Assembly: GCF_041146875.1 (NCBI RefSeq)
Contig: NZ_JBFRXP010000003.1
Span: forward strand, 122,735 to 186,734
From: Igneacidithiobacillus sp041146875
GTDB lineage: Bacteria > Pseudomonadota > Gammaproteobacteria > Acidithiobacillales > Acidithiobacillaceae
DNA length: 64,000 bases
Direction of reading: 5' to 3'
Under the pieces are notes generated by a model. It worked only from the letters and a program-made list of their open reading frames with translations, was not told where the DNA came from and did no database searches. A program made the translations under genes and the position numbers. Positions within the stretch are counted from its first letter, which is position 1, and the number at the start of each line of letters is the position of its first letter. Shown one piece after another: positions 8,773-16,272 of this stretch.

Positions 8773-8805
8773 GAATTAGTTTATTATAATATTCTTCGAC
8801 TGCAA
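8773..8805 (-). promoter_or_regulatory. Candidate promoter and palindromic operator for the tolC-RND-rhodanese operon
   Basis: The 109-bp gap between the ArsR-family gene and tolC holds an AT-rich island. On the minus strand a -35-like TTGCAG (8805-8800) is followed after 16 bp by TAAACT (8783-8778). Between them lies the perfect 10-bp palindrome TATTATAATA (8782-8791), flanked by GAAT (8773-8776) and ATTC (8791-8794). BigR/SqrR-type repressors bind AT-rich inverted repeats over the promoter, so this is the best operator candidate. The assignment is by position and symmetry only. Confidence 0.5.
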
Positions 8806-8814
8806 AGCGCTGAC

Positions 8815-9117
8815 TCAGTGAATGCTGCAGAACACGTCGCTCATCATGGAAATCAAACGCAGCGTGCGCGGATCACCAACCCGGTAATACACCTTGTTGG
8901 CGTCCTTACGCGCCTTCAAAATGTCTTTCTCACGCAAGATCGCTAGATGCTGAGAGATGTTGCTCTGCGTGGTACCCACGGCAGCAACGATGTCTTGCAC
9001 ACTCATCTCTTCCGAGCCCAGAACACAGAGCACCTTGAGACGCAGTGGATGGGCCATGGCCTTGAGCGAGCGCGATGCCTGCTCGATATCTTCTTCGCGG
9101 GTGGGTAGTTCTTCCAT
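8815..9117 (-). CDS. ArsR-family regulator of the BigR/SqrR/YgaV persulfide-sensor type
   Basis: This 100-aa winged-helix protein has the ArsR core 'AMAHPLRLKVLCVLG' and recognition helix 'TTQSNISQHLAILREK'. It lacks the metal-binding ELCVC motif of arsenic and cadmium sensors. Instead it has only two cysteines, Cys31 in the second helix and Cys97 near the C-terminus, 66 residues apart. BigR, SqrR and YgaV use two cysteines with this placement and spacing to form a tetrasulfide bridge with persulfides and release DNA. It is the first gene of the minus-strand block, upstream of the TolC/RND and rhodanese genes it would repress. Persulfide sensing is inferred from these residues and the neighbours. 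Confidence 0.82.
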   Translation of the reverse strand: MEELPTREEDIEQASRSLKAMAHPLRLKVLCVLGSEEMSVQDIVAAVGTTQSNISQHLAILREKDILKARKDANKVYYRVGDPRTLRLISMMSDVFCSIH

Positions 9118-9185
9118 TCTTCGTCCTCTAATCGTCAGCGTTCATCTGGCCACGGTCTATCCATCCTAAAAGCAAACCGCTCACC

Positions 9186-9213
9186 TTGCCTTTTCTCGGT
9201 TATCTTCTATAGA
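9186..9213 (+). promoter_or_regulatory. Candidate sigma70 promoter of tRNA-Gly
   Basis: TTGCCT (9186-9191) and TATAGA (9208-9213) are separated by 16 bp and lie 11 bp before the mature 5' end of tRNA-Gly. The rest of the gap back to the ArsR-family start must also carry that gene's minus-strand promoter, for which no convincing boxes were seen. Confidence 0.5.
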
Positions 9214-9224
9214 ATGGAACATTC

Positions 9225-9298
9225 GCGGGTGTAGTTCAATGGTAGAACCTGAGCTTCCCAAGCTCATGACGTGGGTTCGATTCCCATCACCCGCTCCA
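9225..9298 (+). tRNA. tRNA-Gly (anticodon CCC)
   Basis: The 74-nt sequence folds into a full cloverleaf. The acceptor stem is GCGGGTG/CACCCGC, the anticodon loop is TTCCCAA with anticodon CCC between TGAGC and GCTCA, and the T-loop is GTTCGATTC. CCA is encoded at 9296-9298. The tRNA reads GGG glycine codons. Confidence 0.95.
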
Positions 9299-9313
9299 AT
9301 TTCAGCAACAACT

Positions 9314-10786
9314 TCAATACAGCGGCTTCTCCAGACTCCCCAAAATTTCGTCCACGCGCTGCTTGACGACGTCGGTCATACAGATCGGCGTGCCCCATTC
9401 CCGCGTCGTTTCACCGGGAAGTTTGTTGGTGGCGTCAAACCCAATCTTGCCGCCCAACCCGGCCACTGGCGAGGCGAAATCCAGGTAATCGATTGGCGTA
9501 TTTTCCACCATCAAGGTGTCACGCACCGGGTCCATGCGCGTGGTCATCGCCCAGATCACATCCTGCCAGCTACGTGCGTCCACGTCTTCGTCCACCACAA
9601 TGATAAATTTGGTATACATGAATTGCCGGAGAAATCCCCAAATACCAAACATCACCCGCTTGGCATGTCCAGGATAGCCCTTGCGAATCCGCACCACAGC
9701 CAAGCGATAGGAGCAACCCTCGGGCGGTAGGTAAAAATCGAGGATTTCGGGATATTGCTTTTGCAGCAGTGGCACGAAGACTTCGTTGAGGGCGACGCCC
9801 AGGATTGCCGGCTCATCTGGCGGGCGGCCGGTGTAGGTGCTGTGGTAGATGGGATCGCGCCGATGGGTAAGGCGCTCGACAGTGAAAACGGGGAAACGTT
9901 CGGTCTCGTTATAGTAGCCGGTGTGATCACCAAAGGGGCCTTCCACGGCGAAGTCGTCGGGATAGATATGCCCCTCCAAGATCAACTCCGCCCGCGCCGG
10001 AACTTGCAGGGGGACGCTCAACGCGTTGGCCAGTTCGGTGCGCCCACCACGCAACAGGCCGGCAAACTGGTGTTCGGAGATGGTATCGGGGATGGGAATA
10101 ACCGCTGCGAGAATGGTAGCAGGATCGGCGCCAAAGGCCACGGCAACGGGAAAAGGCTGCCCAGGATTTTGCCGCTGGAATTCCTTTAGATCCTGTGCCC
10201 CACCACGATGCGCCAGCCAGCGCATGATGACCCGATTACGGCCAATGCGTTGCTGGCGATAGATGCCCATATTGGCGCGCTTTTTCAGCGGTCCCTTGGT
10301 GATCGTCAGGCCCCAGGTGAGTAGTGGTCCCACGTCGCCAGGCCAGCAGGTTTGCACCGGCCATTTTTCGAGATCAATCTCGTCACCCTGCAAGACCACT
10401 TCTTGGCAAGGCGGGCGCGAAACCGTAGTCGGCGCCATGTGCAGCACCTTGCGCAGGGTGGGGAGCTTATGCCACAGGTCACGTATCCCCTTGGGCGGGT
10501 CTGGCTCTTTGAGGTAGGCGAGAAGGCGGCCAATTTCCCGTAGCTCATCGAGGGATTCGCCGCCCATGCCGAGGGCCACCCGCCGCGTTGTGCCAAAGAG
10601 ATTGCCAAGCACGGGAATATCGTAACCCGTCGGGCTCTCGAAGAGCACGGCGGGACCGCCAGCGCGCAGGCTGCGGTCACAGATTTCTGTCATTTCTAAT
10701 GCGGGGGAGACCCGCTCGCGGATGCGGCGTAATTCACCACGAGATTCCAGATCGTTTATAAAAGCGCGCAGGTCAACATAGCTCAT
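9314..10786 (-). CDS. ubiD: UbiD-family prenylated-FMN decarboxylase
   Basis: This 490-aa protein matches 3-octaprenyl-4-hydroxybenzoate carboxy-lyase in length and along its whole sequence. It starts 'MSYVDLRAFINDLESRGELR' and carries the conserved 'EGPFGDHTGYYNE' segment with the catalytic acidic residues. UbiD uses prenylated FMN, made by UbiX, to decarboxylate the ring precursor in ubiquinone biosynthesis. UbiX is not in the window. The gene follows the PhnD-like gene by 24 bp on the same strand, so it may be co-transcribed with the PhnD-like and SCP2 genes. Confidence 0.95.
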   Translation of the reverse strand: MSYVDLRAFINDLESRGELRRIRERVSPALEMTEICDRSLRAGGPAVLFESPTGYDIPVLGNLFGTTRRVALGMGGESLDELREIGRLLAYLKEPDPPKGIRDLWHKLPTLRKVLHMAPTTVSRPPCQEVVLQGDEIDLEKWPVQTCWPGDVGPLLTWGLTITKGPLKKRANMGIYRQQRIGRNRVIMRWLAHRGGAQDLKEFQRQNPGQPFPVAVAFGADPATILAAVIPIPDTISEHQFAGLLRGGRTELANALSVPLQVPARAELILEGHIYPDDFAVEGPFGDHTGYYNETERFPVFTVERLTHRRDPIYHSTYTGRPPDEPAILGVALNEVFVPLLQKQYPEILDFYLPPEGCSYRLAVVRIRKGYPGHAKRVMFGIWGFLRQFMYTKFIIVVDEDVDARSWQDVIWAMTTRMDPVRDTLMVENTPIDYLDFASPVAGLGGKIGFDATNKLPGETTREWGTPICMTDVVKQRVDEILGSLEKPLY

Positions 10787-10810
10787 CGGCCAATGCTAGC
10801 CGATGAATGG

Positions 10811-11686
10811 TTACTTTGTCTCCTCCCCGGGCTCTTCGCGGGCAACCAAGAAGGCGCTATCGTCAATCGCCAGGCTACTGGTGGCACGCAAATCGATAGC
10901 TTCGTGGCCGCTGATGTATTCTTCCGCGAGCGCAGTCAGACAGGCTACTTCATCCTCGTTGACTGCTTCAAAACCAGAAAATCCAATATCCTTCAACAAT
11001 CTTTGCCCTGCCTCGCTTTGCTCCATACTACACAATATTTCGCACAACTGTCCTTGCAAATGCGCCATGCGCGGTGAAATACAAAAGGCATGAAACGCAA
11101 AGGCATCGTCAGACTGCGAAACAATTCGCAAACTACTCTGCGTAATGCGACTGGCACTAGCAAAAACTTCGTTAAAAACGAACGCAAAATCCACCTGTCC
11201 TTGTAACAGGCTTTTCAGTGCCGACTGATAGCTTCCGGTAAAGGTAAAATCGAGTCTGACACGGTCAACTTCCGCCTTATCCAAGAGGAACAATCCAACC
11301 ATATGCACCAAAGTGGCATCACTCGCAGATGCGATACGAATTCGTTCCGGCAAGGTCGAAAAATCAACCCAAGGAGAATCACTACGCGAACACAGATACA
11401 CTTCATCAAAGTGCTCTTTTGGTTTTGCTACGGGAATAAAACCTCTCTGTGCCATATACTGAACCCAATCAAAGGGATTGGCATAGACCAAATCAAAGCC
11501 ACCATCTAATACAGCTTTCCGTCCGCGCTCAAAATCGTCGTGGGGTTCAAAGCGCAGGCTGCAGCTCAAGCGCCGCTGCAGATAGGTGTTCATCAAAAAC
11601 CATCCCGGAAGATTCTTTCCGGAATAATTTGGGTCCACGGTAAATCCGTAAACCAACTTTTCAGTATTTCCCTCGCTGACGCCCAT
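10811..11686 (-). CDS. PhnD-like phosphate/phosphonate-binding fold protein without signal peptide
   Basis: This 291-aa protein resembles the PhnD family of ABC-transporter substrate-binding proteins. It shows 'GFTVDPNYSGKNLPGWFLM', 'GGFDLVYANPFDW' and 'FTGSYQSALKSLLQGQVDFA' (the S-x2-S-A-L pattern common in this fold). It has no signal peptide or lipobox, so it appears cytoplasmic, and there is no ABC permease or ATPase gene nearby. It is coupled to the SCP2 gene through a TGATG overlap. The sequence is visibly AT-richer than its neighbours, which may mean recent acquisition. A sensor or enzyme-like reuse of the binding fold is possible; the function is unknown. Confidence 0.7.
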   Translation of the reverse strand: MGVSEGNTEKLVYGFTVDPNYSGKNLPGWFLMNTYLQRRLSCSLRFEPHDDFERGRKAVLDGGFDLVYANPFDWVQYMAQRGFIPVAKPKEHFDEVYLCSRSDSPWVDFSTLPERIRIASASDATLVHMVGLFLLDKAEVDRVRLDFTFTGSYQSALKSLLQGQVDFAFVFNEVFASASRITQSSLRIVSQSDDAFAFHAFCISPRMAHLQGQLCEILCSMEQSEAGQRLLKDIGFSGFEAVNEDEVACLTALAEEYISGHEAIDLRATSSLAIDDSAFLVAREEPGEETK

Positions 11687-12078
11687 CAGATATCAAAATC
11701 CACCGGAATTTCTCCCAGTATATTCAAATGAATGTTAAATGGCGTCATATATTTCATTGCGGTCATCATTGATCCCTTGAATTTCAGCTTGCGGCTCATC
11801 AATGCGGATTTGCCTGTGACCTCCCCAGAAAGTATCTTCTTCCAATTTTCCATGCTGGCCCACATGATGAAATCCCGTCGACGCCCATCGGATGGACCGG
11901 CGTAGATTACCTTACCGCCTTTACAGAATAGCATCACATGGGGAATATCCGGGCGATCCTCAATATAATATTCCCAGGTAGCATTAAAGTTTTTCAAGTC
12001 TTTTTGAATTTCTGGATGGGTATCCCATTGTTTTCCAACCAGACGAATCCACTCCACACTCATGAATTTCGATGGCAT
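11686..12078 (-). CDS. SCP2 sterol-carrier-domain protein
   Basis: This 130-aa protein fits the SCP2 lipid-binding fold: 'HVMLFCKGGKVIYAGPSDGR', a 'WASMENWKKILSGEVTGKSA' helix with the typical 'G...A' lipid-pocket pattern, and a C-terminal 'SRKLKFKGSMMTAMKYM'. SCP2 proteins bind hydrophobic molecules. In bacteria the relatives UbiT and UbiJ bind ubiquinone intermediates. The gene overlaps the PhnD-like gene by 1 bp and ubiD follows. That hints at a role in quinone or lipid handling, but this is inference. Confidence 0.75.
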   Translation of the reverse strand: MPSKFMSVEWIRLVGKQWDTHPEIQKDLKNFNATWEYYIEDRPDIPHVMLFCKGGKVIYAGPSDGRRRDFIMWASMENWKKILSGEVTGKSALMSRKLKFKGSMMTAMKYMTPFNIHLNILGEIPVDFDI

Positions 12079-12140
12079 CAGCCCCTCCGAAATATAAGAA
12101 TATAATAATTCTCTATAAATTCCTGCTCTGACTAATGCAT

Positions 12141-12890
12141 TTAGTTAGCCGATTTTTCCGTTCCTGCCAATATCTGCTGCAGGATGGCCCCAGCCAAGTA
12201 CACGCCGAAAAATGCGGGCATATAGGAAATCGTGCCATTGACGGTCTTGGGACGACCGCAGGGTCCGTGACCCGGTGCCTCGCGCGGCGCGGCGGGTCGT
12301 GGACGCTCACGCGAGTATACTGCCCAAACGTCGAGCGACGCGCCGGCATGACGCAATAGCCCACGCAGCTCCCGCGCCAAAGGACAACCCTCGGTCTGGT
12401 TGAGGCGGGCAATACGCACTTGACTCGGATCGAGACGATTCCCAGCACCCATGCTTGCGTAAATCTGCATCCCCAACCCCTGCGCAGCCTGGATCAAGGC
12501 CGCTTTGCAGGCAATGGCGTCTATACAGTCGGCCAGCACCGTCGCACCACTCTCGGCCAGCAGCGCCTGGACATTATCCGCCTGCAGAAAGGTCTGGTGT
12601 GCGCTGACCTGGCAGTTTGGCGCCATGTCGGCAATACGCGCCGCCATGACTTCCACCTTGGGCATGCCCTGGGTGCTGTGCAGGGCTACGAGCTGGCGAT
12701 TGAGATTGCTTACACCCACGCGGTCGTGATCCACCAGCGTCAGGCGCCCGACGCCGCCACGCGCCAAGTTTTCCGCTACGTAGGCACCGACGCCGCCCAA
12801 GCCAGCGACCAAAACATGGCTGGCAGCAAGGCGCGCCATGCCGTCGTCACCAACGAGGATGCGTGTTCTTATGGAAGCTTCATCTTGCAT
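12141..12890 (-). CDS. tcdA: tRNA threonylcarbamoyladenosine dehydratase (TcdA/CsdL family)
   Basis: This 249-aa protein is an E1/ThiF-like enzyme. It has the nucleotide-binding 'VAGLGGVGAYVAENLARGG', the 'LVDHDRVGVSNLNRQ' loop and 'YASMGAGNRLDPSQ', which is diagnostic for TcdA. TcdA uses ATP to cyclise t6A37 in tRNA. It overlaps the start of the tatD-like gene's 3' end by 11 bp, so the two are probably co-transcribed. A t6A-precursor enzyme gene (tsaC-like) lies elsewhere in the window at 43433. Confidence 0.93.
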   Translation of the reverse strand: MQDEASIRTRILVGDDGMARLAASHVLVAGLGGVGAYVAENLARGGVGRLTLVDHDRVGVSNLNRQLVALHSTQGMPKVEVMAARIADMAPNCQVSAHQTFLQADNVQALLAESGATVLADCIDAIACKAALIQAAQGLGMQIYASMGAGNRLDPSQVRIARLNQTEGCPLARELRGLLRHAGASLDVWAVYSRERPRPAAPREAPGHGPCGRPKTVNGTISYMPAFFGVYLAGAILQQILAGTEKSAN

Positions 12891-13668
12891 CTATCAATAC
12901 CTGTTCCAATCTGGGGAATACGCGCAGGGTATTCGCTGTACAAATTTCTGCAAGCTGTTCGGGGGATTCCTTTCGCAATTCGGCTGCGACGGCGAGAATC
13001 CCCACAAGGTAGGCTGGCTCGTTGCGCTCTCCGCGATGCGCGTGTGGCGGCTGAAAAGGGGCGTCGGTTTCGAGCAAGATGGCGTCTGTCGGCAAAGATT
13101 GTAGCACTCGTCGAACTCGCTCTGCGCGCGGGTGGGTTATCGCGCCACCAATCCCTAACTGTAAACCAAGATCGAGCGCCTTACAGGCCTGCTCGTAGCT
13201 GCCGGAAAAACTATGAAATACGCCCGACAGCGGCGCACGGTGGCGCAGGAACTGCAGCAACTCTTCTGTCGCTCGACGCGCGTGCAAAATTACTGGCAGA
13301 TTCAGAGAGTTTGCGATAGATAGTTGCCGCTCCAGAACAGGGAACTGTGCTTTCAGTGCCGGCGCATCCTCTTCCCGATCCAGTCCCACCTCACCAAGGG
13401 CCACGGCCTTGGTGAGCAGGACTTCCAAACGATCCCAATCGCTATCGCGCAGATCGGCCAAATAAACTGGGTGTACACCAAATGCTGCAGCTACGCCGGA
13501 CTCCTCTTGCCGCAAGGCCTCCAAACACGACCACTGTAGCGGGCTGTAGGCTGGCACCACCCAGGACTCTATCCCGGCGGCGCGCGAGCGCGCTACAACC
13601 ACAGCGCGATCGCTGGAGAAACTCTCCTGATCAAGATGACAGTGGCTATCGATAAGCAAATTACACAC
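12880..13668 (-). CDS. tatD: TatD-family metal-dependent DNase
   Basis: The protein of about 262 aa is a TIM-barrel hydrolase with the first metal-binding motif 'LIDSHCHLDQ' at its N-terminus, then 'ALGEVGLDRE' and 'PVILHARRATEELL', and the C-terminal 'LLETDAPFQPPHAHRGERNEP'-type metal site (broken here into ETDAPF and NEP). TatD enzymes act as 3'-5' exonucleases in DNA repair. The start is uncertain. GTG 13668 is given, TTG 13659 would put the protein start right at the metal motif, and TTG 13683 would bring it to the edge of the tetR operator. None has a strong ribosome-binding site. Confidence 0.9.
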   Translation of the reverse strand: MCNLLIDSHCHLDQESFSSDRAVVVARSRAAGIESWVVPAYSPLQWSCLEALRQEESGVAAAFGVHPVYLADLRDSDWDRLEVLLTKAVALGEVGLDREEDAPALKAQFPVLERQLSIANSLNLPVILHARRATEELLQFLRHRAPLSGVFHSFSGSYEQACKALDLGLQLGIGGAITHPRAERVRRVLQSLPTDAILLETDAPFQPPHAHRGERNEPAYLVGILAVAAELRKESPEQLAEICTANTLRVFPRLEQVLIDAR

Positions 13669-13684
13669 CCCAGCGATTGACAAG

Positions 13685-13702
13685 ATACCGATTGGTAGGT
13701 AT
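13685..13702 (+). promoter_or_regulatory. TetR/NemR-like operator upstream of tetR
   Basis: ATACCGATTGGTAGGTAT is a near-perfect inverted repeat (6 of 7 pairs around a 4-bp centre), placed 10 bp before the tetR start. It differs by a single base from the element at 14347-14364, so the same protein should bind both. The location predicts autorepression. Confidence 0.75.
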
Positions 13703-13712
13703 TTATACCTCT

Positions 13713-14330
13713 ATGAGTGCACACGTAGCCCGAAAAATTCGCAATCCAGAGCAAACCCGTATTGATTTGCTCGCAGCAGCGTATGCAGAAATCCTGGAGA
13801 GTGGTTTTCAAGCCGCCAGCCTAGACCGCATTCTTGCCAAGACCTCGGTCAGCAAAGGCGCACTGTACCACCATTTTGGTACGAAGCAGGAGCTTGGATT
13901 GGCGGTGGTGGAAGATGTCATTGCGCCGCAATTGGCCGAACGCTGGTTCGTCCCTCTGCAACAGAGTATAGATCCCATCCCTTGTCTACAGCAGCTGCTG
14001 GCAGAAAAAATCGACGCTGCGGATGAGCGCCTGTTGCGCTATGGCTGCCCTCTCAACAATCTCATCCAAGAGATGAGCCCTTTGGACGAAAATTTCCGGC
14101 AAGGTTTGCAGCGCATTCTCGATCAATGGATACAGGTCATTGCCGAAGCTCTCACGCGTGGACAAGAGCATGGCAATGTGCGCAAAGAGGTCGTTCCTGA
14201 CGAGGTGGCCTTGTTCCTGATCGCTGCCATTGAGGGCTGTGTCGGACTCGGAAAGAATGCGCAGTCGTTACGTAGCTACCAGACTTGCCTCGGGCAACTA
14301 CAGCAGTACCTCCGTACCCTCACAAGTTAA
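13713..14330 (+). CDS. TetR-family regulator (NemR-like)
   Basis: This 205-aa protein has an N-terminal TetR helix-turn-helix ('LDRILAKTSVSKGALYHHFG', about residues 37-56). The ligand-binding half carries 'RYGCPLNNLIQE', with a conserved Cys-Pro. That pattern occurs in TetR proteins that sense electrophiles. ATG 13713 was chosen because an upstream in-frame TTG at 13677 would lie before the operator. Matching operators stand before this gene and before the hydrolase/Old Yellow Enzyme genes. By analogy with E. coli NemR-nemA, it probably represses both units until reactive electrophiles appear. Confidence 0.85.
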   Translation: MSAHVARKIRNPEQTRIDLLAAAYAEILESGFQAASLDRILAKTSVSKGALYHHFGTKQELGLAVVEDVIAPQLAERWFVPLQQSIDPIPCLQQLLAEKIDAADERLLRYGCPLNNLIQEMSPLDENFRQGLQRILDQWIQVIAEALTRGQEHGNVRKEVVPDEVALFLIAAIEGCVGLGKNAQSLRSYQTCLGQLQQYLRTLTS

Positions 14331-14346
14331 CCGGGGATTTGCCTAG

Positions 14347-14364
14347 ATACCGATTGGTCGGTAT
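14347..14364 (+). promoter_or_regulatory. TetR/NemR-like operator upstream of the dienelactone hydrolase gene
   Basis: ATACCGATTGGTCGGTAT is a perfect 7-bp inverted repeat (ATACCGA/TCGGTAT) with a TTGG centre. It stands 17 bp after the tetR stop and 38 bp before the hydrolase start. It repeats the element in front of tetR with one base changed, which is strong evidence for one shared regulator. Confidence 0.8.
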
Positions 14365-14402
14365 CCTTTTGCGGTCTTTCCCACGCATAGGAGCAAAGCC
14401 CG

Positions 14403-15131
14403 ATGTCGCAGATCCAGTCCGAGTGGTTGCAAGTTTCTCCCGAACTTCGTGCTTATTATTCCCGTCCCACGGGTAATGGATCCTTCCCCCTAGTCTTGGT
14501 GTTCATCGAGGCCTTTGGGGTTAACGAACATTTCCAAGAGGTCGCCCAGCGTTTGGCAAGGGAGGGGTACGCCGCTATCGTGCCCGACATTTACCATGGC
14601 AAAGTCTATGACTACAAAGATTTCCAGAACGCCATCGGTCACCTACGCACGCTGAAAGATGAGCCGGTCATAGCGGAGGCCCATGCAAGCATTGCCGTTG
14701 CACAGCAGCGTCCGGAGGTAGCAGAAGGCAAGATTGGCATAATAGGTTTTTGTATGGGTGGACGTTATACCTTCCTTGCCAACGCCGCATTGGCGAATCA
14801 GGTCGCTGTGGCCGTAGCCTTCTACGGTGGTGGGATTGCCCCAGAATCGGACCCCGCAGGTCGGCCGCCTTTGCTGGAGCATGTACCAGCCATGCGTGCC
14901 CCCCTCACCTTACTCTACGGAGCGGAAGATCAATCGATTCAGCCCGACGAGCATGCCCGCATTGTTGCCGCCCTCAGCCGCGCTGGTAAACGCTATAATC
15001 TCAGTGTCTTTCCGGGCGCGCCGCACGGCTTCTTCAGCGATCGTCGCGACAGTTACCGGCCGGAGGTTGCCGCCGAAGCGTGGCAGATTGCCCTGGGAGA
15101 ATTTGCCAAATATCTGGGGGTAGACAAGTGA
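14403..15131 (+). CDS. Dienelactone hydrolase family protein
   Basis: This 242-aa alpha/beta hydrolase has its nucleophile in 'GIIGFCMGGRY' (Cys117), the acid in 'LLYGAEDQSIQPDEH' and the His in 'FPGAPHGFFSD', the order seen in carboxymethylenebutenolidase-like enzymes. No catechol-pathway genes are near, so hydrolysis of a lactone or thioester detoxification product is more likely than aromatic catabolism. It overlaps the next gene by 4 bp and lies behind a TetR operator. Confidence 0.85.
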   Translation: MSQIQSEWLQVSPELRAYYSRPTGNGSFPLVLVFIEAFGVNEHFQEVAQRLAREGYAAIVPDIYHGKVYDYKDFQNAIGHLRTLKDEPVIAEAHASIAVAQQRPEVAEGKIGIIGFCMGGRYTFLANAALANQVAVAVAFYGGGIAPESDPAGRPPLLEHVPAMRAPLTLLYGAEDQSIQPDEHARIVAALSRAGKRYNLSVFPGAPHGFFSDRRDSYRPEVAAEAWQIALGEFAKYLGVDK

Positions 15132-16204
15132 GCAAGATGTTATTTGCACCGTGGCAATTGCGTAGTGTCACCCTGCGCAATCGCATCATCGTGGCGCCCA
15201 TGTGCCAATACTCAACGCCCGACGGCGTTGCCGGAGATTGGCACATGGTACATCTGGGCAGCCGCGCGGTAGGGGGTGCGGGTATGGTGATGGTTGAGGC
15301 CTCTGCAGTTAGCCCGGAGGGTCGCATCTCCCCGGATGACCTAGGCATTTGGAACGATGCGCAAGCCGCCGCCCTGCGCCCCATCGTTCGCTTTATTGAA
15401 GAGCAAGGTGCCGTAGCCGCCATTCAGATTGCCCACGCTGGGCGCAAGGCGTCGACCGCCTCGCCTTTCCACGGTGCTGCTCCGATTGCACCCTCTGCCG
15501 AGCGTGGCTGGCAGCCCATTGGCGCCAGCCCCCTGCCCTTCAGCCCACAGCACAGCACCCCCACGCAGATGAGTATCGCTGAGATCGAGCGCGTACGAGA
15601 CGATTTCGTTGCCGCCGCGCGACGAGCACTAAACGCCGGCTTCTCCGTGCTCGAACTGCACATGGCCCACGGCTACCTATTGCATAGTTTTCTTTCGCCA
15701 ATCAGCAATCAGCGTCAGGACACTTACGGAGGTAGCCGCGAAAACCGTCTGCGCTTCCCGCTGGAAGTGGCGCGTGCCTTGCGTGCCCTCTGGCCCGAAA
15801 ACCTACCACTTTGGGTACGCATCTCGGCGAGTGACTGGGTGCCCGGCGGCTGGGATATCGAGCAGTCATTAGTGTTGGCGAGCGAGCTGCAAAAAATTGG
15901 TGTGGACGTCATTGACTGCAGCAGCGGCGGCATGACGCCTGATGCACAAATTCCTGCGGGCCCAGGGTTTCAAGTGCCTTTTGCAGAGAGGATTCGGCAC
16001 GAGGTGAAGATTCCGACGGTGGCGGTAGGCTTGATTACCGAACCCATGCAGGCGGAGCAGATACTGGTTACCGGCCAAGCTGATGCCGTCGCCTTGGCGC
16101 GAGAACTCTTGCGCAGTCCTTACTGGCCGCTGCACGCCGCACACGCCCTGGGCGTAGACTGGAGCTGGCCGCAGCAGTACGATCGCGCCAAACCAAGCCA
16201 CTAG
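15128..16204 (+). CDS. Old Yellow Enzyme-family NADPH:flavin oxidoreductase (YqjM class)
   Basis: This protein of about 358 aa is an FMN TIM-barrel ene-reductase. With the GTG 15128 start (overlapping the hydrolase stop as GTGA) the cysteine of 'VAPMCQYS' is residue 26, as in YqjM, where it tunes the flavin. Other family marks are 'IQIAHAGRKAS', 'ELHMAHGYLLHSFLSPISNQR' in part (HMAHGYLLHSF), 'DTYGGSRENR' and 'GQADAVALARELLRSP'. ATG 15137 is an alternative start. These enzymes reduce activated alkenes such as N-ethylmaleimide. A terminator follows the gene. Confidence 0.9.
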   Translation: MSKMLFAPWQLRSVTLRNRIIVAPMCQYSTPDGVAGDWHMVHLGSRAVGGAGMVMVEASAVSPEGRISPDDLGIWNDAQAAALRPIVRFIEEQGAVAAIQIAHAGRKASTASPFHGAAPIAPSAERGWQPIGASPLPFSPQHSTPTQMSIAEIERVRDDFVAAARRALNAGFSVLELHMAHGYLLHSFLSPISNQRQDTYGGSRENRLRFPLEVARALRALWPENLPLWVRISASDWVPGGWDIEQSLVLASELQKIGVDVIDCSSGGMTPDAQIPAGPGFQVPFAERIRHEVKIPTVAVGLITEPMQAEQILVTGQADAVALARELLRSPYWPLHAAHALGVDWSWPQQYDRAKPSH

Positions 16205-16218
16205 GGCGACGGTATTCT

Positions 16219-16248
16219 AACCGGGGAGGATCGCCTCCCCGGTTTTGC
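16219..16248 (+). terminator. Intrinsic terminator after the Old Yellow Enzyme gene
   Basis: A perfect 11-bp stem, AACCGGGGAGG paired with CCTCCCCGGTT around an ATCG loop, is followed by TTGCTTT. It lies 15 bp after the stop codon and separates this unit from the DMT transporter gene. Confidence 0.85.
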
Positions 16249-16272
16249 TTTGTAGAAAAAGGCTCTCCGCAG

